A DNA stretch of 64,000 nucleotides from Thuidium tamariscinum (Eukaryota; Streptophyta; Bryopsida; Hypnales; Thuidiaceae). Shown one piece after another: positions 10,550 through 21,474 of this stretch. The DNA is taken from contig OX344751.2 of NCBI GenBank assembly GCA_947034885.2, positions 38,841,082 to 38,905,081 of the forward strand, given 5' to 3'. Position numbers and translations under genes: made by a program. Numbering within the stretch: position 1 is the first letter of the stretch; every line of letters starts with the position of its first letter. Below the pieces are notes generated by a model that was given only the letters and a program-made list of their open reading frames with translations, searched no databases and was not told the DNA's origin.

Positions 10550-12040
10550 TTTAAAAAAATTATTTGTAACAAGCATCCACAAAAACAATTCCCTTCACGT
10601 GAATCCAAAAGAATGGAAGATCTAAGTTCTCGTTCAAAAAGAATCCCTTGTAGTTAAAATGGTCAAAAATGCATCCCCTTATAAGAATAGTGAATTCAAG
10701 AATATGATGCTCATACCTTAGGCTACACGAATTATTTGTAACAAGCATCCACAAAAACAATTCCCTTCACGTGAAGCCAAAAGAATGGAAGATCTAAGTT
10801 CTCGTTCAAAAAGAATCCCTTGTAGTTAAAATGGTCAAAAATGCATCCCCTTATAAGAATAGTGAATTCAAGAAAATGATGCTCATACCTTAGGCTACAC
10901 AAATTATTTGTAACAAGCATCCACAAAAACAATTCCCTTCACGTGAATCCAAAAGAATGGAAGATCTAAGTTCTCGTTCAAAAAGAGTCCCTTGTAGTTA
11001 AAATGGTCAAAAATGCATCCCCTTATAAGAATAGTGAATTCAAGAAAATATTATGCTCATACCTTAGGCTACACGAATTATTTGTAACAAGCATCCACAA
11101 AAACAATTCCCTTCACGTGAATCCAAAAGAATGGAAGATCTAAGTTCTCGTTCAAAAAGAATCCCTTGTAGTTAAAATGGTCAAAAATGCATCCCCTTAT
11201 AAGAATAGTGAATTCAAGAATATGATGCTCATACCTTAGGCTACACGAATTATTTGTAACAAGCATCCACAAAAACAATTCCCTTCACGTGAATCCAAAA
11301 GAATGGAAGATCTAAGTTCTCGTTCAAAAAGAATCCCTTGTAGTTAAAATGGTCAAAAATGCATCCCCTTATAAGAATAGTGAATTCAAGAAAATATTAT
11401 GCTCATACCTTAGGCTACACGAATTATTTGTAACAAGCATCCACAAAAACAATTCCCTTCACGTGAATCCAAAAGAATGGAAGATCTAAGTTCTCGTTGA
11501 AAAAGAATCCCTTGTAGTTAAAATGGTCAAAAATGCATCCCCTTATAAGAATAGTGAATTCAAGAATATGATGCTCATACCTTAGGCTACACGAATTATT
11601 TGTAACAAGCATCCACAAAAACAATTCCCTTCACGTGAATCCAAGAGAATGGAAGATCTAAGTTCTCGTTCAAAAAGAATCCCTTGTAGTTAAAATGGTC
11701 AAAAATGCATCCCCTTATAAGAATAGTGAATTCAAGAATATGATGCTCATACCTTAGGCTACACGAATTATTTGTAACAAGCATCCACAAAAACAATTCC
11801 CTTCACGTGAATCCAAGAGAATGGAAGATCTAAGTTCTCGTTCAAAAAGAATCCCTTGTAGTTAAAATGGTCAAAAATGCATCCCCTTATAAGAATAGTG
11901 AATTCAAGAATATGATGCTCATACCTTAGGCTACACGAATTATTTGTAACAAGCATCCACAAAAACAATTCCCTTCACGTGAATCCAAGAGAATGGAAGA
12001 TCTAAGTTCTCGTTAAAAAAGAATCCCTTGTAGAGTTGTA
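10550..12040. repeat. 172/174-bp tandem array, nine copies
   Basis: Nine head-to-tail copies start with ATTATTTGTAACAAGCATCC at about 10,558, 10,734, 10,906, 11,080, 11,252, 11,426, 11,598, 11,770 and 11,942; the last is truncated near 12,030. Copies differ by a few bases and by a 2-bp indel, hence 172 or 174 bp. Near-identity implies recent expansion. Older, strongly diverged units surround the array (about 10,080-10,550 and 12,040-12,380). Each copy opens a 66-codon frame on the minus strand, but 172 is not a multiple of three and nothing suggests a gene. Confidence 0.9.
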
Positions 12041-12499
12041 GTTAGAATGGTAAAAAGTGAATCCCTTCCATGTGATTGAAATAAAACAAAATAGTATTCA
12101 TTTAATGCAATGGTTTGCCACTCGTTTTAAAAACAAAAAACAAAAAACAAACAAAGCAATAGTAATTCATTAAAAAAAATCCCTTGTACGAAATATAAAC
12201 CAAAAATGAATTTGTTTACGTAAATCCAAAAGAATGTAAGATTTAATAAATCGTAAACCAGAATTGATCCCCTATAGCAATTGTTTAAAGAATTGAATGT
12301 GGTGAACATCAGTCTACAAGAATTGAATAACTTTCATTTCATAAATAATCCCTTTCAGCCAAACAATAATACTTTAAACATTCAACAAAATTGAGCATAA
12401 TTTATGAAACGTAGCCTTTACGCAAACAAAGAATTTGCTTGAGGAATGTTGAAAATGAATAACAAAATATTTTGAGTTGTTTGTTTTCATCAATACATA

Positions 12500-13662
12500 T
12501 ATTTCCCTTCAATGTTGTTTCTTTACAAAGTAAACAATGACATCTTCCAAATCAAAGAAGGGGACATGGTCTTTCAAGAAGTTCCTTTGCAATCTTTTTT
12601 TGTTGATCTCTTAATTTTGGTATCTTCTTTTTTTAAAAGAAAACAACCCTAAACCATTGCATTTATTAAACAACAAAGCCAAAGGTTTTGTATGAATGAT
12701 ACGGTTTAAGTATGTCCTATACATTTATTAAGTATTTCCTAAACATTCCTAAATCAAAGAATTTGTGTGATTTTTTTGGGAAATAAAATATTTCTTGCTT
12801 CAAAGTGGTAAAATGGTTAGGAGAACTAAGGAATGACATCTTGCAACACAAGAAACGGGACATGCACTTCCATAAATACCTTCCAAATCTTAGGCCGTTG
12901 AGCTCTTTAAGGTGGCATCTTGCTGTCATGGTCTTCTCTGAATTTAGAACAAGCTGTAATTGGTTACATTAATGGTTCTCCCGCTCCAACAAAAGGTGAA
13001 TTCAAAAATCTCATGCCCAAGTGCACTACAAATAGTGCTGGACGAGGACGTCTGCGCCCTGACTTCGAGTCCGCGCCCTGAAGTCCACGCCCTGTCTTCC
13101 TGTCCTCGCCCGGACCACTAGGGATTCAGGTGTGCATTTTGAACGTTGTCAAAGTTCACCGCCCTCAAGTCCGCGCCCTGACTCCCCGTCTCCGCCCTGA
13201 AGTCCCCGCCCTGACTTCCCGTCCCCGCCCTGACGCCAAGGATTCAGGTGTGCATTTTGGAGGTTGTCAAAGTTCACAAATTCTCCGCCCTGAAGTCCGC
13301 GCCCTGACGGCAGGGATTCAGGTGTGCATAGACTTTGGGACTGAAGTCCGCGCCCTGTTGACAAGGAGAACGGTGAAGTCCGCGCCCCTACCTTCCCCAA
13401 GTATATAAAGGAAATCCTGAACCCTGCATTCCCTACATTTGTCACCTTGGCCTCTATCTCTTGGACTTCAATTCATTTTGAGCTCCTTGTGAGTCTACTT
13501 GGGTGGCAGATTGCCCTGGTTTGCTGCTGAGGTGATGTCAAAATCAGTTCAAGCAGTGGATTAGCGCTAACTGATGTTACTGATACTTTGTCCGTTAGAT
13601 CTTCTGTCTTCTTAAATTCAACACAAAGAAGGGGAAGGCATTTCAAATTATCTGTGAATACA
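12500..13662 (+). promoter_or_regulatory. hAT transposase promoter and 5' leader
   Basis: A region related to 8560-9000 leads into a GC-motif array at 13,045-13,385 (GTCCGCGCCCTGA, GTCTCCGCCCTGAAG and variants). The array is interrupted by three copies of a GGATTCAGGTGTGCAT phrase at about 13,119, 13,242 and 13,313. A TATA box, TATATAA, lies at 13,402-13,408, followed by about 230 bases of leader before the ATG at 13,663. The layout matches the kinase/RING promoter: a dense motif array directly upstream of a TATA box. Confidence 0.7.
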
Positions 13663-16600
13663 ATGGCAAGTCAGAGGAGGCAGACCAAGGACTGGGAACC
13701 GTGGCTGAACTTCACGGAGAATGGGACTAAAGTGACTTGTGTTTTCTGTACTGGGACCTTCAGTTACAAACGTGAGCGTGCTTTTGCACATTTCGGATAT
13801 GGCGCGAAATCGGAGAGGTCAATTTGTCCAAATATGCCTCGTGAAGTGCGACATAGGTTTGCCAATTGTACAGGTTTTATCCCACTACGAGTGGATGCTG
13901 GGAACATGTGTGAAGGAGAACCAATTCAAAGTGGACCGACTAGAGCAACTCCGCTTGCAAGTTCAAGCGAAGCCACTGAAAATGAGGTGACGGATGGGGT
14001 CACTGGTGGGAGAGCGGAAGAACGGGCAAACGTTCCTGAAGGAAATGAAATTCTACAAACGTCCAATAGTCTTGCAGGTTCAAATTCTACAAGATCGGGA
14101 TCATTACGTCAGCAACGCATGGCGGACGCATTCAACATTGCAAAGAGGAAGGAGTTGGATGAGAAGTGGGCAAGTTTTTTCTATGAAGCAAATGTGCCAT
14201 TTAATGTGGCAAGGCATCCAGCCTTCATTGAGGCTATGAGGGCAACCTCAGTGGCGAGGTTTGAATATAGTCCACCTTCTTACCATCAGTTCAGGACTAA
14301 TTTAATTGAACCGAGGAGGTTGCAAATCGAGAAGAAGATTGAAGAGAAGGTTGGTTTTGCTGTCAAGCACTACGGGGTGACGATATGCACCGATGGTTGG
14401 GATGATGTCAATCGGAGGCCCCTCATGAATGTGATGATGTCATGCCCCGCAGGTGATGTATTTTTGGGGTCAATTGACACTACCTCACAAAAGAAAACCA
14501 TGCGCTATATAGCAGACCAAATGAAAGTTTACATTGAGAAGGTGGGTTCCAAATATGTGACACAAGTTTGCACAGATAATGCAGCAAACATGCTTGGGGC
14601 ATTGAGAGACATTACTGTAACCTATCCGCACATAGTTGCGCAAGGCTGCATGGCACATGCATTGGATTTGATGTTGGAAGATTGGGCCAAGATTCAGGAA
14701 TTTTCCGATTTAATTGACAGGGCAAGAAGATTGTGCCAATACATTCGAAACCATCATGCGACCATGTCGGTTTTTCGTGAGTTGAGTCCAAACCTACAAC
14801 TCGTAGTGCTTAGCAAAACTCGCTTTGCTTGTAATTTCCTCATGTTACAGCGAGTGGTGAAACTCAAAGGAGTCTTGGAGCGGTTGAATAACCACCCCCG
14901 TATTATGAATTACTATGATACCCTACGAAACGAACAGAATGGACCACAGGCAGCTACTGCTTCACATAATGTCAGAAGAACCATTGAAGATGTGGCCTTT
15001 TGGCAACGATGTGTGAATTACGTGTACATGACTGAAGACGTATTGAAGGCTTTGCGTGTGTTTGATGGACGAGAACCAGCCATGGGTCGGGCGTGGCTCG
15101 TGATGCACAACTTGCGAGGACATGTGTATTCTTTGAGAGAACCACCTTTTAGCTTACGAGATGACATAGCAGTGACTTTGGAGAGATCTTTCAATGAAAG
15201 ATGGGACATGATTTTTGAAGATACGCACTACGCCGCGGCCCTTTTGAATCTATACCTCTTGGATAACGTGGCGCTCAGGGTAGACGGAACTGCGCTACGT
15301 GCATTGTACAGAGTCATCCACAAAATGGAAGATGTAGTGGGTGTCACTTTTGATGATGTGTTGGCGGAATTAACTCAATTTGAGGAGGGTAGTGGACCGT
15401 ACAGTGCAGCTGAGACACCCAACATCCGTGTGACACAAATGCTTCCCCACCAATGGTGGCATAGGGTTGGAGATCGGGCTCTTTCAAAAATTGCCGTGCG
15501 TATTCTATCCCTCACGTGTTCGGCCAGCTCTTGTGAAAGGAATTGGAGTATGTATTCCTTTGTTCACAATAGGGTCCGAAATCGATTAGCCCCCGCGAAG
15601 GCAGAGTCATTGGTATATATTTATACTAATAGCCGTGTACTTCAGGAAAGACCAGGAGCCGATCCAGTTCGTTGGTATGATGCAAATATGTACTCGGAGG
15701 ATTCCGATCCAGATGCCCTTGGTCCGATCCCTTTGAATGAACGCAATCGGGAATTTGACGCAATGCAAGTAGAGGAAGAAGAAGAGGTTGGTGTGGAAGC
15801 CAATGAAGCACCTCAAGAGTATCCGGCGAACCCAGATCTTTGGAGGCGAGGTGCCGATCACCTCGAGGAAGCGAGAAACTACTATGGAGATGCTGACGAT
15901 GGAGAGGAAGAACCCGTTGGTGGTCGTTGGGGTCCTTGGGTACCCAATCATCGTCGCAGTCCTTCACCTCCTCTTCCTCAAAATGAAGGGGTCGCAAAAG
16001 TCCAAGCTTTGTCATCTTCTTCAGAGGCCGCCAATCCAAATGACGATGACGTAGATGATGGTATCTCCCATAACAACAACGACAATGATGACGACCTCCC
16101 TCCAGGAAATGGCGGCGGAAATGGAAATAGAAGCAATAATGGAAGTGGCAGTGAAAATGAAAATCGCGGCGGAAATGGAGATGGTGGTGGAAATGGAAAT
16201 GGTGGCGGAAACATGGGGAGGACTGCAAATCCAAATTGTGGAGGATCTTCTCACAATCAAGATGGCAATACAGGGCCTACAAAAATGGGGGCATCAGTTC
16301 GTAGCAATACAGTTGTTGAACGACACCATGACAGAAACGTTAGAAATGCAAGAATGGCACGCCCCATTGGAAGGAATCAATCGGCAAGTAATGTGAGAAG
16401 GCCTTTTGATCCAGAGCATGTAGACTACAATGATGTTTTTGCATTTATTGACGCATCAGAAGACCTTGCGCGTGAACCCACTCCAGTTCGTTCTGACCAA
16501 ACTAGCCAAGCGCCACATTCCCTAGACCCATCTTCACCAGCAACTTCCAATGCCATCCAAAGACCTTTTGAAGAAGGGTTAGGCTCTATGAGAGATGTTG

Positions 16601-17253
16601 ATATGACTCCTCAAAACATTTCTCGTGGTACTGTTGGTGGTAGACCACCTACGGCACCTCGGCCCTCCATTCATCATGAAGTGGGTCAATATCAACAAGG
16701 TCGTGGAAGGATGGGAGGCCGTGGAAGGACGGGAGGCCGTGGAAGGGCTGGAGGCCGTGGAGGGACTAGAGGTCGTGGAGGAAGAGAAGGTCCACATATT
16801 GGAGAAGCATCATCGTCAAGGCCTACTCATCGTCCACTCCTTGGAATAGAGGCAAGAGACTCAAATAGGGTGGTAGAACCGTTCTTGGATACATACGTAC
16901 CAGGACCTAGTAGGTCAACCCCAGCATTTGTTGTTCCTCGAGTTTCAAGTGGGCCCACTATAAATTCTGATGCAGAAGACCCCAACGCACTGCGACATAA
17001 GAGGTTCAAGCGCAAACGTAGTCAAGGTCAAACTATTGTAGAGCTTCGAAATGAAAACTTAGAGATTGAGGGACATTGGACCACAGATAGTGGTGAAGCA
17101 GAAGATGAATATGACAGCAACGAAGATGCCAATGACGAGGATGATCCAAACTGCGATGAGGCACCACAGGATGATGATGTTGTTGTTCGAGATGCTAATG
17201 TAGTGGATCCTAGTGGCCAAGAAGTTTGTAGGTCGAGTCGTTTCAATAACTGA
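13663..17253 (+). CDS. hAT transposase with BED finger, DUF659 and long RGG tail
   Basis: Intronless, 1,196 residues. I start it at the ATG at 13,663; the frame is open further up without another ATG. Order: a BED-type zinc finger at about 11-70 (Cys26, Cys29, His43, Cys55); a DUF659/RNase H-like core with Asp244 in TDGW, Asp305 in CTDNAAN and a CMAHALDLM motif; Glu625 in SSCERNWS; and the hAT dimerisation region to about 660. All three acidic catalytic residues are present. Typical members end soon after the dimerisation region. This one continues for about 530 residues: an acidic run (EEEEEVG, about 705), an Asn/Gly-rich stretch (about 820-855), an RGG-type repeat region (GRGRMGGRGRTGGRGRAGG, about 1015-1045) and an acidic C-terminus. 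It looks intact and so possibly autonomous. Confidence 0.93.
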   Translation: MASQRRQTKDWEPWLNFTENGTKVTCVFCTGTFSYKRERAFAHFGYGAKSERSICPNMPREVRHRFANCTGFIPLRVDAGNMCEGEPIQSGPTRATPLASSSEATENEVTDGVTGGRAEERANVPEGNEILQTSNSLAGSNSTRSGSLRQQRMADAFNIAKRKELDEKWASFFYEANVPFNVARHPAFIEAMRATSVARFEYSPPSYHQFRTNLIEPRRLQIEKKIEEKVGFAVKHYGVTICTDGWDDVNRRPLMNVMMSCPAGDVFLGSIDTTSQKKTMRYIADQMKVYIEKVGSKYVTQVCTDNAANMLGALRDITVTYPHIVAQGCMAHALDLMLEDWAKIQEFSDLIDRARRLCQYIRNHHATMSVFRELSPNLQLVVLSKTRFACNFLMLQRVVKLKGVLERLNNHPRIMNYYDTLRNEQNGPQAATASHNVRRTIEDVAFWQRCVNYVYMTEDVLKALRVFDGREPAMGRAWLVMHNLRGHVYSLREPPFSLRDDIAVTLERSFNERWDMIFEDTHYAAALLNLYLLDNVALRVDGTALRALYRVIHKMEDVVGVTFDDVLAELTQFEEGSGPYSAAETPNIRVTQMLPHQWWHRVGDRALSKIAVRILSLTCSASSCERNWSMYSFVHNRVRNRLAPAKAESLVYIYTNSRVLQERPGADPVRWYDANMYSEDSDPDALGPIPLNERNREFDAMQVEEEEEVGVEANEAPQEYPANPDLWRRGADHLEEARNYYGDADDGEEEPVGGRWGPWVPNHRRSPSPPLPQNEGVAKVQALSSSSEAANPNDDDVDDGISHNNNDNDDDLPPGNGGGNGNRSNNGSGSENENRGGNGDGGGNGNGGGNMGRTANPNCGGSSHNQDGNTGPTKMGASVRSNTVVERHHDRNVRNARMARPIGRNQSASNVRRPFDPEHVDYNDVFAFIDASEDLAREPTPVRSDQTSQAPHSLDPSSPATSNAIQRPFEEGLGSMRDVDMTPQNISRGTVGGRPPTAPRPSIHHEVGQYQQGRGRMGGRGRTGGRGRAGGRGGTRGRGGREGPHIGEASSSRPTHRPLLGIEARDSNRVVEPFLDTYVPGPSRSTPAFVVPRVSSGPTINSDAEDPNALRHKRFKRKRSQGQTIVELRNENLEIEGHWTTDSGEAEDEYDSNEDANDEDDPNCDEAPQDDDVVVRDANVVDPSGQEVCRSSRFNN

Positions 17254-17644
17254 GTTGCACCAATGGTAGATCTCGTGTCTTTAAGAGTTGAAGATAATTG
17301 TAGCAATTAAAAGAAAGATGGACAAGAAGCCAAAGGAATGTCTTTTCCCTAACCGATGAGAAAGTGGGCATATTTTGGAAGTATAGATTCATTGTATTGT
17401 TATTGTACTTTGCAAATTGCAATGCATGAATTTTATAAATACTTTTGGTTATCATAAAGATTGAAGCCTACTAATATGTCTATAATGTTTTTGTATTTGA
17501 CATTTTGACATGCATATTGGAAACATTGGTGAGTGCAATCATGTAATATATTTTGTAGGCTAATTCTATTTAATATGAGAGGCACTTTGACTTCAATGAT
17601 GAATTGGGTTTGATAGTTGAATTTAATTTCAAGGTTTGTGATGT

Positions 17645-19092
17645 GGCTATTTTATTTTGTACAATGGGGTACCATTGTACAAAAAAAGTCTTTTTCGAAT
17701 TTGCAGTGAGAATTTTTTTGGTATGGCCAACTTTGAAAGCCTCCCGAGAGCTCAAAAAGTAGTATTTAACCACAAAATTTTTACCACAACATAAAATTGA
17801 AGTTAATTATATATATGACAAATTTCAAGGCCAAAAGATTTAGGAAAGAGAAGTTATTCAAAATCTACCAAGATGGGTAGTAGTGAGAAACATTTCACTA
17901 CTTTCAACTTTGACACCTTTTTAAGGAGTAAGGATTGAGTCTTGGTTCTTTTGCCGTGAAATTTTTGTCATGGAATAATCTCTATGTTCTTAATATGTAT
18001 AAAAAATTTCAAGGTAAAAAAAGGTTTGGTGAAGAAGATATTTGAAATCTCTCAACAGGTGTAGTTCTCTGAAACTTTTGACAATTACCAATTTTGACAC
18101 CCTACCAAGGGCTAAAAAATAAGTTTCTTACCATGAATTTTTTTTGGTGAAGTCATCTCTATATTCATAATATATGCTACAAGTTTCAAGTTAAAATGAA
18201 CTACCCAAAAAAAGATATACAAAATCTGACAAGATGTGTGGTTATGAGAATTTTTTTACTATTGCCAACTTTGACACCCTCCCAAGGGCTGAAAATTTGT
18301 CTATTTAACATGGAATTATTTGAATAAAATCAACTTTATGTTGATGTTCCAAATTTCAAGTTCAAAACACATACCCCAAAAAAGATATTCAAAATCTCTC
18401 AACATGTGTAGTTGTGAGGTTGAGTTTCTACATTCGTGACAAACTTGGCTCCACAAAATAATACTATACTAAGGACTCAAGAACTTAATCTCATAACCAC
18501 ACATGTTGTGAGATTTTGTATATCTTTTTTTTGGTAATTCATTTTAACTTGAAATTTCTAGCATATATTACGAACATAGAGATAAATGCAGCCAAAAAGA
18601 ATTCATGGTAAGAAACTTATTTTTTAGCCCTTGGTAGGGTGTCAAAATTGGTAATTGTCAAAAGTTTCAGAGAACTACACCTGTTGAGAGATTTCAAATA
18701 TCTTCTTCACCAAACCTTTTTTTACCTTGAAATTTTTTATACATATTAAGAACATAGAGATTATTCCATGACAAAAATTTCACGGCAAAAGAACCAAGAC
18801 TCAATCCTTACTCCTTAAAAAGGTGTCAAAGTTGAAAGTAGTGAAATGTTTCTCACCACTACCAATCTTGATAGATTTTGAATAACTTTCCTTTCCTAAA
18901 TCTTTTGGCCTTGAAATTTGTCATACATATAACTAACTTCAAGGTTAAGCTGTGGTAAAAATTTTGTGGTTAAATACTACTTTTTGAGCTCTCGGGAGGC
19001 TTTCAAAGTTGGCCATACCAAAAAAATTCTCACTGTGAATTCGAAAAAGACTTTTTTTTTATTGGTACCCCATTGTACAAAATAAAATAACC
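17645..19092. repeat. 1.45-kb inverted repeat (giant hairpin) made of ~175-bp units
   Basis: The left arm, about 17,645-18,250, is the reverse complement of the right arm, about 18,489-19,092, with good but imperfect identity; a spacer of about 240 bp lies between. Outer edges read GGCTATTTTATTTTGTACAA and its mirror. Each arm is itself built of diverged direct units of about 175-180 bp carrying phrases like TTTGACACCCTCCCAAGGGC, TTTCAAGG and ATCTCTATGTTC; four or more units are visible from 17,705 to 18,420. Transcription would give a long double-stranded RNA. It sits between the transposase gene and the right-end arrays. Confidence 0.9.
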
Positions 19093-19429
19093 AATTGAAA
19101 ATTTTGCATGCTAAGCCTTATTACTACTTTTACTTTCCAAGGTTATTTCAAATAATTTAGATTGATTTTTCTATTTGTACTCATTTACATTCATTTTTTG
19201 CACCAAAAATTATAACAATTAGAAAATTGGTACAAAACAAACTGTAATTTCTCATGGTGATATAGAATTAAGAGTTTGAATTAGAATAAATTTCAGATTG
19301 TTGTTTGAACACTACCCATACTCAAAAGGCTAAAATTAGTTCACATAAGAAGTTTGACCACTTCACAATTGACAAAGTCCTTAAGGGGTTACGGACCTTC
19401 TACCCTATAGAACCCATAACTCACTAACC

Positions 19430-19620
19430 GTCCGCGCCCTGACCCTTATGTTGAGGTCCGCGCCCTAACACTAACGGTGAAGTCCGCGCCCTACCTATAC
19501 GCGTCCGCGCCCTGACTTACACGCTGAAGTCCGCGCCCTACTTGTTCGAGTCCGCGCCCTGACGCTAACGGTGAAGTCCGCGCCCTGACGGAGACGTCTG
19601 CGCCCTGGATCTCGCTTTCT
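19430..19620 (+). repeat. GC-motif array near the hAT right end
   Basis: About nine copies of GTCCGCGCCCTGAC or close variants, spaced 20-35 bp, in otherwise AT-rich DNA. Spacers such as TAACGGTGAAG recur. The array contains the 19-base word shared exactly with the kinase/RING promoter. Subterminal clusters of short words are the usual binding sites of hAT transposases. Confidence 0.8.
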
Positions 19621-19664
19621 AAGCTGATGTGTCAACCCAAAAAAATCCCACTACTTTGAAAAAT

Positions 19665-19765
19665 GGAGCCGTCCGGTACGTCCGGACATGTCCATCCGTC
19701 CGGTCCGCCTCGCCCGTCCGTCCGGGACGTCCGGTGACCCTGACTCGTCCGTTATGACAACCCTG
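19665..19765 (-). mobile_element. hAT right terminus with GTCCG subterminal repeats
   Basis: About 100 bp rich in GTCCG/CGGAC words, with around ten occurrences, ending GTTATGACAACCCTG. Read inward from the end this is CAGGGTTGTCATAAC, a hAT-type terminal inverted repeat. The array shares the GTCCG core with the longer GC motif. Bases 19,766-19,773 (CTTTTACT) are the expected 8-bp target site. Confidence 0.75.
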
Positions 19766-19773
19766 CTTTTACT

Positions 19774-21474
19774 CCTAGAAATCCATTTGTCAATTTGAGT
19801 CTCCAATCAAAATTTATGGACAAAATTCAAAGAAGATGTTTTAATAGTGGGAATGTCAATGAAAATGTCCCATCCAAACCTTTCTCAAATTTGTCCATGA
19901 TTTTTTTTATTGGAGGCTCAAATTATCAAATTTTTGAATGTTTTCAAGGTCAAATTTTTTTGAAAAAAACCCATTCTTCTATGCTTAAATGAGGTATAAA
20001 ATTCTAGTACAAACGCAATTCCTACTTTTAATTGACTTATCTATGAGCAATTTAGTTCTTTCTTATTCAAATTTATATATCTTACATAATTTGTTTTACC
20101 TTCTACTACCCTATATAGCTTGTATTCTCAATTCCAAGCACAAATAATGACTAACTTTTGAAGCTACTAAAGTAGTTTATTTAAATCATTCTTATAGTAT
20201 TACATTGTTGCCCATATCTCCTTGCATTATAAAAGATTGTTGTTCGTACTCAAGAATCTACAAAATTGATAGATTCAAACTTGTATAACAACAAATTGAA
20301 ATGTCAAAGACTTATGAATAGTTGTAAACTTTTTTCTAATAAACATGGTTTGGAAGCCTTGCAAACTTTGCAACCATGTAGGTTTGGTAGTTACAAAGGA
20401 ATGATGGTCTAAACACCTACTAAAAAAATCACATATAGAAAAAAATTTCAAAATCAATCCTCTCAAAGCCAATAAACCTCTCTAAAGTAATAGGCTAATT
20501 GGGCAATTGCAACTTGGGAAAATGATAAATAGTAACACTAAATGAGTTGCCAAAAAAATGAAAATAAACTTTTGAACAAGCTTCTTGGTCATAATGAGGT
20601 TCTTCTTTTCCTCAAAATAAGCCACCTATACAACTTCATTTGAAATAAGACTACACAATCTTCAAAGTACAAACCTTTCTAAATTAATATTGTTAGGTAG
20701 TCTTAGCCCTATTGACTTAGGGAAGTTCTATTCTACCATCATTGCAAAGAGTACTTGCTACGTCCATGTGTGAATGTACCATAATATTGTTAAGAAAGTC
20801 ATAAGTTTCTACACAATAAATTACTAGAAGCAAAATATTCTATTGTTGTGGGATTGTCAACTTTAATCCTAAGTAAAACAAAAGAAATTAGAAACCAACA
20901 ATTTACCTTAGTGACACAAGGGTTGCTATTAGGGGAGGAGGCTCAGTAATGAACCATCTAAGGGAAGAAGGCTCTCTGTATGGAGAAGGGTGGTAGTTCA
21001 GAGTTTGGAAAAATATGATAGGGAAGGAGAAATTGAAGAGGATTCAGAGCGAGTTTTTAGCATATTTTTTTGAGTCACCCATTTTTTTAAAAGCTTAATC
21101 AAAGTGGAAGTGCCTTAGGTCGCTATTAGTGTTCTTAGGCAGAGTAGTAATGAAAACCAAAATAATTGTAAACAGTACAAGTGAGGTTCTTAAAATCATG
21201 CACTACTAATGCTTATTTTATTCATTGCCCATTTCACAACCAGAGTACTACATTTCATTTACTCCACTTCCATCCCCTTCTAGTAATTCAAAATTCCTAC
21301 TTTTATTGGAAACCACTCATTCTAATCAGTGAATGCACATGCAATGTATCCATAAATCGCCCAAGCCTCTTTATTATTCATTGCAATTAAAAATTGCAGT
21401 CTCTGGAGTTCATCTTCTGCACGATTTCAAAAAGTTTTGTAGGGGTGGTTTGAAAAGCCTGAGCGGTTTTTGAA
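19774..21474. other. AT-rich DNA outside the hAT end, no gene seen
   Basis: AT-rich sequence without recognisable coding potential, RNA genes or clear repeats. Short open frames here look like chance. Confidence 0.4.

Larger units (their letters stand above)
8560..19765 (+). mobile_element. hAT-superfamily DNA transposon, right end defined, left end unknown
   Basis: The element contains a full hAT transposase gene, GC-motif arrays upstream and downstream of it, and a right terminus whose inverted sequence starts CAGGGTTGTCATAACGG, typical of Ac-like hAT ends (CAGGG). A left CAGGG terminus is not visible at 8560 or anywhere to the left, so this start is only the first shared block. The true left end may be outside the window, in which case the kinase and RING genes are inside the element, or it may be lost. 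The next eight bases at the right, CTTTTACT (19,766-19,773), would be the target duplication; its partner was not found. Confidence 0.6.

Noticed and set aside
10560-11968. Repeated 66-codon open frames on the minus strand
   Set aside because: They are created by the 172/174-bp tandem array; the unit is not a multiple of three and the frames start with a non-ATG codon.
10550-12040. CRISPR array
   Set aside because: The repeats are contiguous 172/174-bp units without unique spacers, and the genome is eukaryotic.
15626-16260. Histidine/phenylalanine-rich frames opposite the hAT gene
   Set aside because: Antisense shadows of the low-complexity Asn/Gly-rich tail of the transposase.
17645-19092. 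Assembly artefact (mirror duplication) as the explanation of the large hairpin
   Set aside because: The arms differ by many substitutions and indels, so they are not a copied assembly segment.
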